Part shown: positions 12,801-25,200 of the stretch, in pieces
Layout: the number at the start of each line of letters is the position of its first letter
Numbering within the stretch: position 1 is the first letter of the stretch
Assembly (NCBI RefSeq): GCF_901709675.1
Contig: NC_051089.1
Span: forward strand, 4,562,476 to 4,626,475
DNA from: Syngnathus acus
Taxonomy: Eukaryota > Chordata > Actinopteri > Syngnathiformes > Syngnathidae
Length of the DNA stretch: 64,000 nt
Direction of reading: 5' to 3'
Notes under the pieces: model-generated
What the model was told of the DNA's origin: nothing
Seen by the model: the letters and a program-made list of their open reading frames with translations, nothing else
Database searches by the model: none
Made by a program: the position numbers and the translations under genes

Positions 12801-15800
12801 GGGCTTCATGGTGTATTGGGCTTATTGGAATTGATGCTTAGAAGTGGTGAATTATGTGACACAAAGAAATGAAAAAGAGCTCTATTATTCATGGAATGGG
12901 GCCAATGAAAAGAATGAACTGAATGGAAATTATGCTGAAGGATTACCAAGGAAGGGAAGCTATGTTCCCCCTTCTTGTTTAAACAACACGTTTTTTTTCA
13001 GTTTTATAGACACTTCAGCATGCAACCAAAAGGATATTAGTTTCCAAATAAAGTCAAAATATGATCAGGACAAATCTGAAAGTCACAGAGAAAAATAGAG
13101 ATTGAAGTACCATCAAATCTCTTGAGAGTTTGGCTCATTGAGCATCTGGAGGATGAACTCCAAAGGTCGGTTATGCTTTTACTTTTGCGCATAGTGCATT
13201 TTTTAAAGACCACCACAATAAGCCCAAGGAAAAAAAGGGGGAAAATCTGAAGATGACTAAATATTTAACTTTATTTTTGTTCCTCTGAGCGAACTTCATT
13301 TTGAATATCAATGAATTGGACTGAATTTGAAACAACTAAGATTGTATCCCTATTGCAAAAAGGAAGGGGCTCAGATTTAATCCCTGATGCCGTCCCACCT
13401 CCACCTATCACACCTAACTGCTGTCCTACTGCACTCATACATGTTCTGGACTATTCCAAAACACTTTCCTGCTGCCCCAGACCTCTTCATGCAGTATCAC
13501 AAGGGCTCTTTGGGTATCCTGTAATGAGCTTTTGGTAGCTCTAACAAGGCAAATAATCATTCTGTGGTGGTCTTCCGAGACAAGAAACCACAATTAAGCT
13601 CACAAATACTTATTTTCTGATTCTTGCCTCCATTTCTGTTTTCTGTCATTTTATAGTGTGGCTCATCAACTTGAATCCTATACAGTCCTCACAACTCTTC
13701 TCATTGCCCTTGTTCTTAAAATGGGCCCGAGTACACTATTCCTGCATTGTCTCGAGACTATACACAGATATACGATACTATCTCCTCAAAATGAAATGGT
13801 CTAACAATGTATTCGAGTTATTGCTCAAAGTCATGTATACTCACATCACTAGCAGTCAGCAGGGCGCCGTTCGCTTCTGACATATTCATGTAGTTGTTGT
13901 TGTTCTGGAACTGAAAGGGGAAAAAGAAACGACAAAAACACCATCAACTTGCTGCTCTGTTCATTGTGGACAGCTATCACTCACTGGCCAACGTTTACAC
14001 AGCGGCCTTAAAACTTAATTTTTTTTTAAAGTTATTTTTACCGCTTGCACGAGGCCGCGCCGCTACTTTGGCCCCCGATGAGCGTGTCGCTCGGAGAGGC
14101 CCTGGTTGATTCAAAGTGGAAAGTAATGAGACGCTTCTCTGTCTATTCAGCGGCTTCGGGGAAGACAATTAAGTGTGTTTGCATGACAAAGACAAGTATC
14201 AAGATGCACTAGCGGCTTATTAACTTCACACAACCTGTGGGCGAGTAGTGATACCACAAGAGGTTTTGGGGGGGGGGGGGGGGGGGTTGACACGGGGTAA
14301 TCAGAGCGAGTTAATGTGAGTTTTGGCAGTCTCCCACAAGCCATGCACTCCCTTCAATAGTTGGCGGAAAGTCAGAATAGTTTTTATCGCTAACCAATTA
14401 ACAAACCTAATATTAGTTGGTAAAGATCTCATTATTTGTAATGGACAACCATAGGACTTCCTGTATTAAAGTCATGAAGGCTGTAAATGCCACATGCAAG
14501 TTTCAGCTACTAAAATGGACACTTTGCAAAGAAATGTTTTCACAACCTCTGAAACCCCCTTCCTGACCCGTGCATCTCCTGCTGGAAAAGTGGCAGCCAC
14601 TTCCTTTCTTTAGGGACACAAGCGTGGTGAAAGGTCGGAACAATAGGACGTAGAATGAAGAATTATGGGCTAGCAGCTGGGTCAGGCAGCACAATGAAGC
14701 TCTGTGTGGAGTGGGCTCGACCCACGCAAGACTCGGTTTGGCTTGGGGGATGGTATAGTAAGAATCGCGGGGTCTTCGTTAAACTTCTTACGTTTTATCA
14801 TTCTTTTTGTGTGTGTGTGGAAAAAAGTCACCAGGAACTCCAGTTGATGAGAAAAAGAAGAAATAAAACATCTTATCTTTGCCAGGGCCAAACAATAGTG
14901 AAACAAATTAAGATCAGAGCCAATGCATGAAGTGCATTCATATATTTCCCAGCCTTTTGTGTCCATTTTATTTCTCCACCATCTCCTTTTCTTCCGAGTG
15001 GTTAGTATGCGAATGTAATTACCGAAAGGACTTGGGCTAATCAACTAGGAATGGTATCCATTAATTAGTCTGCGCCCTGGAGGGAGAGAGAGAGAGTGAG
15101 CGGAGGGTGGCGTGGGGGAGCCATGTTAACAGTGTTCCGCATCAACGAGAAGAGGTTGTCAGAGCAGGTGGTTCGTAGCCTCTGGTGCCATCACACCTAA
15201 CGATGTCCTGCTGAACCTGTGTTCAACCAGGAGTGTCGCACGTAAGATGAGACCTCGCTTAGCAAATTGGTAATTAACCCAAAAGATGGAAAGTGTTGCT
15301 CTGTTACTTCCACAGAGTCTCAGAGATGTCAACGATACACATTTGAGGAGCATATTTATGCAACATTGACAAGGAATGGAGGGACCAATTTGTCCTTACA
15401 ATTTTCCATGTTCTGAGATCATAAGATCTTTTCAAACAGTCTGTAGAGAGCAAAATGACTCTCCTCCGAGAACTGTAGATGCAAACTCCATGCACATTCT
15501 GAGGTGACATCCCAAACATCACACATGAGCAGCTAATGAGGATGACAACTTCATGAGCACGCAAGAGTTTATACATCAGTAAGCCACGTGTCCTAAACAC
15601 AAACGTCAACAGACGGTTGAGTTGCGCAGCGAAAGCGCGGACATTGATCGGGATCGTCAAAGTGATAATTAGCTGTGTGACATCCCCGTGGAGCTCTGTG
15701 TTTTTATTGGTTTTTAAAGGGGCTCTTTAAGTGTGTTTACTAATCTCCTCAATGAACATCTTGAGAAAACATCCCCTGCCACCTGTATCAATCTTTGCCG

Positions 15801-16174
15801 CTAAAAGCTGTTTCGTGTCTTCGAGCCGAGGGGGGCCCAAAGGCCTCGGTGGAGATCGGGCGTGTCATTCCCGATTCTTTTTTTTTTCCAAAGAGGAGGA
15901 GGTCCTTACTGTTCTTGGAGTCCAATGCCAGATGAAATTAAGTGTGATTGGAGGGGCTGCGCAGCTGACGGTAAAATGGGTCAGCGCAGACAATGTAGGC
16001 TCTGTAATTAAAAATGATGAGACGGATGAATGTGCGTCTCTATGTATGTAGAATGGAACGCATTATGAAGCTCAAGTGCTGTTTTTTTTTATATATATGT
16101 ATACACGTATATTTATATATATATGTGTATACGTATATATTATATGGGCTGAATAAAAAAATATATATAATAAT

Positions 16175-16221
<47 letters not shown>

Positions 16222-19200
16222 ATAAATATATATGTGTGTGTGTGTGTGAATGGGCCGAGTAACTGACTGCGATTGTGACAGGAAACAGAATGATAGCCAA
16301 ACAGGAAACAACCTGAGGCTTGTGCAATTGCCAGACCCAAACAGAGGGCCAACTGGTAGTGTTGAGAGCTTAAATAACTTGTCTGGGTCGTCTTCCACAA
16401 TAAAAAATGACAAGAAGAAGATCTTCCAAAAACATAGAAGATTCGAGTTAGCCTAGCTTCTATTTCTTGTTCAACAACTACCTTGTTCTTTGTAGTTCCT
16501 GTGAGTGAAACGCAGAGGAAAGTCAATTTATTTCACATTGCCACTCCTAAAACGCATTCAGCTGAAATGTCAAGAGGCAACAACGATTTGTGCATTCAAT
16601 AAAAATGCATTACAGTTTTAATGGAAAAACGGTGGCTTATGGCACATGCGCTTGATGAAATGTAGCGGCATAAAGAGAAAGCCACACAGTGTTTATATTC
16701 CTCTTCTTCAATAAGAGAGGAGATATTAAGGGCTACAGACAGATGCTGAGCTCAATTTGAATGGACACCACTGTCTATTTAAACCCAGCATGAATACAAG
16801 TATATTTTCTTTTGTCTGTCTCAATTGAGAGATGTTTTCGCACCTATTCTTTAAATCCCAGTGCAGGGATATTTGTGTGAAAGAACCAATGTCCGCTGGG
16901 AAATAAGGCATTTTGCAGCTATTATCCTGCACAAAATTATTTCGACCTTGAGGGTGAACACAATATTGCATCCATATGACCCCCACCTCACCCTCAATCT
17001 GATGGAGTAACCACACATCAGCAAACATGAGCGTTGAACGCTAAACTCCGTAGCTGAGGACCATCAATGTCTGCATGCGTTGGCATCATCTGAATATTAA
17101 ATATTGCCTTGTCGACAATGGAGGTCTGTGAACACATGGCAGGGCTTCTTACCAGTTTTTTCATTAGCTTTAGCAGTTTTCCAAGGGTACAATCAAGCAG
17201 TCATAACAGTTTAGCTAATCGAAAAGGACTAAACTAATTCAACCCCCTTATTTCCATCATTACATAAACTGCTGACAAGCGATTTTACAGTCAAGCCAAG
17301 ACCTCCGGAACATGACACTTATGCTAATATGTTCTGCAGTACAACACACACACTCCGTTATTTCTTTCAATTTCCTTTAGAGCTCGGCCAACAATGTCAC
17401 TGACTCGCATTTAGAAAAACTCTGAAACGCTACTTTTATTTTTTTAACGAGCCAAAGTAAGAACAAACTAGGAGTATATATTACTGTTGTGCAAGTTTAT
17501 ACTAGCCTTTTCCAAATTTACTGTGCTCACTTTTTTAAAAAGTTTAATACTAAGGGTGGAGCATTTCACATTTCGTGCAACATTACAAAAGAGACAAACA
17601 GCTTCATGATTTGCAAACTAATTTAAAGTTAAATACAAAAAATGCCAACTGCGAGACGCAAATTCTCAAACTCCCAAACATGCAAAAAAATCTATTAATG
17701 ATTAGGTGAATTTGTGAATAGCCAACCACCAATAAATGGGGTTCACTCATAATCTAATAAGAGAAAGAAGGGAGAACTATTATTTGGAAGATGCTAATGT
17801 GATATCCCGTTATTTACATCGCCAATGTAGCGATCTCAATCCCGCCAACAAACTGCCGGATTTAACTGATACAACCCGCTTGATGGAACCGTGGATTTCA
17901 GAACATTTTCCAAATAAAACAGCAAGCCATTTAAAAAAAAGTATCCTGGCGGGATACACCACCAGATCTCCAAAATCTGTGCTCATCTATAAACTCATTC
18001 AGCATAAACAGTGGGCAGCTGCTACTGTAACCCTCACAGGGCTCGTTCACGCCCAGCAGGCTAGCAAATACGATGCTGAGCTGACATATATGGATGTATC
18101 CCGTCATATGTGCGGAGGGCTACGTTTTGGAAAAGCAAGACTACAGAACAGCATGTCCACACAGTGGGCTGCTGCTGAATCAATAGTTAATTCAGTTTAA
18201 AGCTAAAATCATTCCTCCCCCGGCCCAGCACTGTCTTCCACTATTAGGACGGACAGTCCTCAAGAAAGGGCAGCGCCGAGGGGAAGTTTGTTTCGAGTAT
18301 CGCTGAATGTCATCTCAGTGGTTGGGCTTGGAGTCGGAACGGTTCAGTTCAGTTCTGGCCTCACTGATTATCTCGGCGAGCGAGCGTCAACGCAGCCTAG
18401 AGGCGCAGTTTAAACTCCCGCTGTAAATCTACTTGGAGTCTAGGTGTCAATGAAATCCACTCCTTCGACACATCAAAGTCAAGATGGAGATTCCCGTGCC
18501 TTTATTCTTCTTTAAGATCAACTAACAGTTGAAGGCATGGTATTGTTTTATTCCTTAAGGATGAATTTATATTCAGTCGACAAACGCCAAGGTTTTGGGG
18601 AACTTTAAAGGCAAGTTAAATTCCCAATGGCTTGACCTAACAAGGTTCCACTGGCATGGCTGACTAATTAACTCGCATCATTTGTTTTTTGCTTAAGCCC
18701 AGTATGTCAACACCGCGGTAGTGCAGGTCAACATCCAACCTCGCTTTTGTTCCGTGTTGCTTCCCGTCCTTGAGATGAGACCGTCGTCCTACAAGAAAGC
18801 AACCAGCTAAATGGGGCGCCATCTTTGATCTTGCGGGGTGAGCGGCCATTGGCTGACGGCCACAAAAGAAGCTTAGGAGATGAAGAGGGCCTCAGAAATA
18901 TGGTGTAGTCTTGTCACAATGGCTGGTGCTAGCGCATGAAGACTGAAGCTGGAGTGGCGGTGTCATGAGAGGCCTGATGGTGGGCTCTTGTTGTCTCAGC
19001 TTGAGCCCCCACGTCGTCTTCACACTGTTTGTTCCTAGAGGCTTTGAACAAACTCCAAGATGCTCTCAATGTATTTGGGACTAAGCTCATTTTGCTGCGT
19101 TTGAGTGGAGCTCACGACCAAACACGGGACAACTAATTAGTCGGGATGTCACAATTTTCACGACACGGCCTTGATATCATTGTTGTCTTGTGTCAGTATA

Positions 19201-22200
19201 AAAAAGACAGCTTTAGCCATGTAGCATCGTAGCGCTGTGGCTAGCAAATATCCGTGTATAATTGTATAATCATATTTTGTAGTGGTACTAATGGTGACTG
19301 GTTTTATTTCTACTGCTTGACTGAGCAGCAAGTTACGGAATCAGAAAAACGTCCAATTACTGAAGCAACACACTCAAACATGGGTCTCGCCCTGCAGTGC
19401 TATTATTGGCAAATATACCTTTTACAACAACCGTATGGAACGTGAAATAAGTCACTTTTTTCAAAGCCTGCAACGCGGGAAGTAGTATGGAAGCAAAATT
19501 TCGTCAACCTATTTTTAGTACATGCTCATTTGGAAGTCAAAGTTCAACTAGTTTTTCTATGACGTGGGTTGCTGTGTTTGTTTTGAATGCGTCGGAGTAT
19601 CATTAAGGGAGGGGGGGCACAGAATATCAATAAAAGCATTCCATTCTCATCTGTTTCTTTTTCCTTTAGTGAGACAAATCCCCAGTGCCGCTTTTGTCCT
19701 CACTGGTATTCATAGCATAAACCTGCAGCAAACATATAAGCACGACCAGTTGTTCAATCTCTATAAATCTGAAACACACAAACTGCTGAGCGACGACTCG
19801 TATATCAGTCTATTATATAGCGCCGAGCTCGACTGTATTAAACAAATTGCCCGGGCCTGCAGCTGGAAAAGAGAAGCAATATGGAGAGAGCAGAGGTTAT
19901 TGTCTAATTTAAATCCTGGCAGCGTTCCCAGAGCTGCGCCACATTCCAATTTGTGGCTGTGTTGCTTGGCACTCCCCGACAGAGGTCCGGCACTGCAAAT
20001 ACTCTCGGGCCGCTCTCCAGAAATGTGTCTTCCAAAAAGTGACAATCAACAAGTTGGCAGGGAATAAACGGCAACAGCCGGGTAAAATTAAAATGAAAGC
20101 TGTGAGAATGTACAAAATGCAGATTGTGTGACACAACTTTTCCTGCAACTGGTTGGAAAATGTAATCGCCGCATGTTTCCAGTTAGTAACAACTTGATAA
20201 CATTCCAAATGTTTTCTAATTACTGTTGTAATTCAAAGATGGTCACAAATGTGTTTTTCTGAAAATGTCCTTTGTCTACTGTTTCTAAAGTCAAAATATA
20301 CTTTGTTGTGTTTAAAAATGTTTCAATGTTTTCATACAGTTCCATCTCACTTAATGTTATTGCCGAGTTTCGTTGAATAAAAAAGAAAAAAAAAAAGCTG
20401 GAAAAGACATCTGTGAACATGCAGCAGTCGCAGAATGGCTGAGTGGGCTTTTAGGGGCAATTAGCTTTTTCAAGCATTTTCTCCTTGGTGGACTATTTTG
20501 CATTCATCTGTGAGACTGACAGCAACTCGGGACATTAGTCAAATCTGATAAACGCTCAAATGTCGTTTCATTGTTTCCCTTTGAATACCTTCAAACTAAA
20601 TAAATGACCTGATTGTAAAAGGAATATTTTTATATTAAATCAGAAAATCTTACATCTCTGCTATGATATATGGAATATACAGAGATTTGGGTCCAAGAGT
20701 TCCCTAGTGAGAGTCACATTATTGCTCCAAATCTCAGGTTTCTCACATGGCCATGCGAGTTTACACATGCAGCTTGCGAGCTAATGTGATTTGGGAGGAG
20801 AGAGCCATTTTAAAGACAGAAAGAGCAAGAAAAACGTACCCTACAGCATGATGGAAAAACAGCGAAATGTCAGTTAGATGATACAGTGGGATTATTTGAG
20901 ACCTTTATATTGTTATTTATAGCGCTGGGACTAAATTGGTTGAAGTAAGCATTAAGTCGAAGATTTATTTGTAGTCAGAGGGTGGAAGTGTATTAATCTG
21001 ATGAGCATTGACCTACGTTTGAGTGACAAACAATGTTAAATCGAGTCTCCGTATTACGTCAAATTCCAGATTTCATTTAATTTCACATTATAATTCCATA
21101 ATAATGATAATTTTCAGGCTGGTATTCCGACAGTTTCACTTTTATAACTTGGAATTTGTACCCTTTTCAACCTTTGGTAATATTTTGAAGCGCAATAATA
21201 AGGCCTACAGGGTATATATTAACTCCTTCACTGCCATTGACGAGAATAGACGTCAAGTATTACTTTGTACTGGGCTGGCATTGACGAGAATTGACGTCAA
21301 ACATCACTTTGTACTGAGCTGGCAGCGAATGAGTCACGACGGTAACCCTGAGAGATAAAACTGAAAAGTGGAAGTGGAAATGACACAATGGAACGCTAGA
21401 ACACACCACAAGACTAACAAGCTTGTGGTAAACCACTATTCCTCCATTGATTTCTCCATTGATTGGATCAAGCATGTAATTAATCCTGCGGACTTGAGCT
21501 TGTCACGCACAACTGACACAATGAGCACAATTAAATTAGTGATTATGAATGAAGACCATTTGCTGCACGCCCACAAACACCACCATCATTATAGAAATTG
21601 CTCTGGTTCTTCTGCTATTAGAGCGCATTGAAACAACCTTGTATGTTCTGTTGGACGTCTATTCCCCCTCCCCCCCGGCAGTATTGATTTCCTCCTCCAT
21701 CTACGCCCCCTGTTAGTGCCCTCTCCTTTACCCATCCCCCTTGTTTCTCCACTGCAAGTCGCTTTAAAAGAAAGGGACTCATTGACATTTTCTGTACTTG
21801 AGCCTTGACCCGATTTGTTGGACCAGAAGGCGAGTTTCTCTGCTCACACAGATGAGGTCAGCCAGCTCATTCTTTATGGACTTCACTTTTTATTTACACC
21901 TCCGACAGAATTTTGTAAATCCTTCCTAAAGCAATGTGGACACTTTCAGCTAGGTTGATGGTCAAGAAGCCTCGGGAGCCAAACTGCACTAAGCCGATTA
22001 ATCGATGTAAAAACAATGAGGAAATCTGTTAATTCAACAAGGGGGCGCCCAGCCAGAAAGGCTTAGAAAAGGCTTCCCCGCTGTCATCAACTCATTTACC
22101 AACAGCCAAAGGGCAGAGTCACCCAGAATCATAGGGAAAGTTAATCTTTTTCTTTGTGGGAATGGATCAATATTGTATACCATTTTTTTCTGTACCTGTG

Positions 22201-25200
22201 TTCTAACCCCAGACAGGCTCGTGTCACATTGGAGATGTCATGTATACAAAATGAAAGATCAGGGACAAGAAAAGCCCACAGGATGGCTGCCAAGGTCTCT
22301 GACATCCAGTGCGGTATGTAGGCACGATAAGGAAAATGCTCTCTGAACTAAAGTAGAACTGAAAATATATGGTTGAACAAAATTCGCAGGATGTCTTGGT
22401 CAACGATTTTTTAAATTATTTTTCCTCACGGGAGAAAAATGGAAGTAAAAATATTTAATTCCGAGGATACAGTACTAAACTGTGCTGTTATTCCAAAACA
22501 GCCTTTAAGCTTCAACGCTAATCAAAAATTTTAAATCCTTTCCAATAATTATTTGACTATACATCAAAGTATATTGACATGGAATTACAGCATTAAGACA
22601 ACAATTCTATAATACCATAAACAAAGCAGTGAGAGGTCTTAATAATGTTGAATAATTCCTTTTAATCCTATTTGGATAATGAAGAGATTAATACAGTATG
22701 TCAATCCTATTTTTTGGCATGTTCTCTAGAAAGATGCTCTAAAAACGGTTCCCTGTCATATCAAATTGAATTCATGCAACATAAAAGAAATAAGTGTCTG
22801 CTTTTTTCAAAGAAAGAAATGAATAAAATAAGGCACTTGTGCTCTGGGGTGTGATTTGTCATTGTAATTCCGTGCTCGCTCACCTACACTTAAAACATGA
22901 TCCTTCTGGATTTTAATTAAGCACCAAGGTAGCTCCCAAGGGGCTCCGACTTGGCAAAGGAAACCACTTTGATTTACTACTTTGTTGTTTCTACTTGAAG
23001 CTCGCCTCTTATGAGGGAGCTGCACTGATAAATGAAAGAGCCCGAGACGTTTTCTTTCTAATTTGTTAATTAGTTCCCGTCAGTTCTTCTGGAAAAAAAA
23101 AAAATCAAAATGTGTGAAAAACTATTGAACATGCAAGTGTCAGGCTGAATGTAACCAAAAAAGTGTTTCCAGTAACTGTAGCATGAAACTAAATAATTAT
23201 ATCCATCCATCCATCCATCCATCCATCCATCCATCCATCCATCCATCCATCCATCCATCCATCGGTGGTGCATTTCATAGAATGTACTGCAATACAATAT
23301 AATCGTAATGTTATCGTAAAATCAAGATACGATTATACACCAGGTAAATAATAAGTTGATATTACGATACAATAAAACTTGTCTTCATTTATCGTTTACC
23401 TAACATTAAACTAAATTGGGAGATCTAAATGATCACATTGTGACATACCAAATTATCTTCTACGATTTTTTATCACCAACGTATTCTCATGCATCGCCGA
23501 ATCGTCACGATACTATTCTTTGCGAGTGCTATTTTCCCACACTTAGCGATACTGTACCATGACAGTTAACAACGCAATTTATTGCAAGAGGCCTGTTTAG
23601 TTTTACCACTGTAGCCAAAGCCAACAGTGTTGTATCTGTCTCTCGTTACAACATATCGTGGATGGAGGCCTGTCCTGAATATGGAACAAATGTAATATAA
23701 TCCAGGTGTTCAATACTGTTTTAACAGGCTGCATTCCCTGGAATAACTCTAGCAACACAATGTGCTTCTGATTACCTCCGTCCAATTTAGTTCTGTTGTT
23801 AATCCCCGAACAGACGTGCCGGGTAGTTTCTCAGCTCTTTTCTCAGGATGATCAGCTGAGACAAGTTACATTCTTTTGTTCAAACAACTTTGTGTTTGGG
23901 AAGAATCAAGACCAGCTTCAAGGTGAAGCGTACAAAAGATGGTCAACAGCAGAACAGAACACATCTGACTGTCAGTTCCCAGAAGCAAACGGAGTCTCTG
24001 TGCTACAGGGAGCGCTTAGCTTCGATTAGCTGCTGGAGCTGCTGAAGGTCACCACTGTGGAGCGGAGCAGCCAGCAGCAGGCCTTCATAAAACCATGCAG
24101 CGTATCATTATTTTCAAAGTGTTTCATTATGGACGGTTAACCTTGGCTAACTTTGACCTAACGTTGTAATCAGCTGCCAGTAATGCTTTCCAAACAGGGC
24201 GATCGAGCCGCCCCGCTCCTTGTTTATCAGCCAGGAAAAAAAACATCAAATGCACAATTTTACAGGCTGTGCAGGTATTAAGACAGTTAGCCCCCTAAAA
24301 AAAAACAAAAAACAGTCATGCCATCAAGGGTATACACCGCCAATGTCGAAGCCTTCATCTGCTACTCCACCTCATGGACGACTCGAGCAGCCAAAGAAAA
24401 CAACCAGGACATGCTGTGAACACTCCAAAATATCAGAAGTTGAATCAAGAATTTCATAGAGCCCCTTTTCAGCGAAATGTTAGTTGATGTTTCAGGGACT
24501 GGGCCGCCCGCCGTGCTGCACTTTCCTTTGGTAATCATACCAGTAGACCAAACACCTCTCAAAGATATGATAATCCATCGACAGACAGTGTAATAGGAGA
24601 TTGTTAGCCGAATTGAATGAAAGCGACGCTTCTGACTGGTACGATAATTTATTTGGATTTTTCACTACAATAATCCACTTGCATCGGGATCAAGAAAGAA
24701 CCTACAGGACATTTGTCCTACCCAACAATGTCTTCTCAGTAGTTAGTTCTACTGTAGTTCTTTCTGTCTTTGTTTCTGGTTACACTTGCACGATTAACAT
24801 AATAAAAGCCACACTATCGTTTCATCGCTGTAATAAAAAGCTCGGTGTTCTGCCCTGCACCCATTAGTCAATTTTTATTTAAAGCTAATATTGAAGCTTT
24901 TTGCCCAATGGCTCCGTGAGATATTTGCACACCTGCTGCTTTTGTCGGTCCTTTTGAGTGCAGCCTAGTAACGCAATGCATTATGGGAATGTGTCATATG
25001 AGGGGAGCGGACTGGCGGTTAATTGTATTGTGCAGATAAATCATACGCAAAACACACCAGCAGCCCAGAAGGAAGAAATTCTAACCCTGTTGCTGGAAAG
25101 ATAGCTTCTATTTATTTTCCAAACTAGTTTTGACAGGGAACGATTCTATTCCATATTTATGATGTTACACATCTATCTTGATTACCATCTGAATTGAAGA

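Larger units (their letters stand above)
8101..13844 (-). other. tox3: tox3 intron 2 (5.7 kb)
   Basis: Donor GTGAGT, acceptor ccttgcag. Apart from a 17-G run (12484-12500), the LINE reverse-transcriptase fragment (13345-13505) and a short duplicated word gcagttaatcttaa (8266-8294), it holds AT-rich unique sequence with no recognisable exon. Confidence 0.85.

Noticed and set aside
16014-16526. Several overlapping frames rich in Tyr/Ile
   Set aside because: They are translations of the TA/TG microsatellite.
23070-23297. Frame encoding WMDG repeats
   Set aside because: It is a translation of the (ATCC)n microsatellite.
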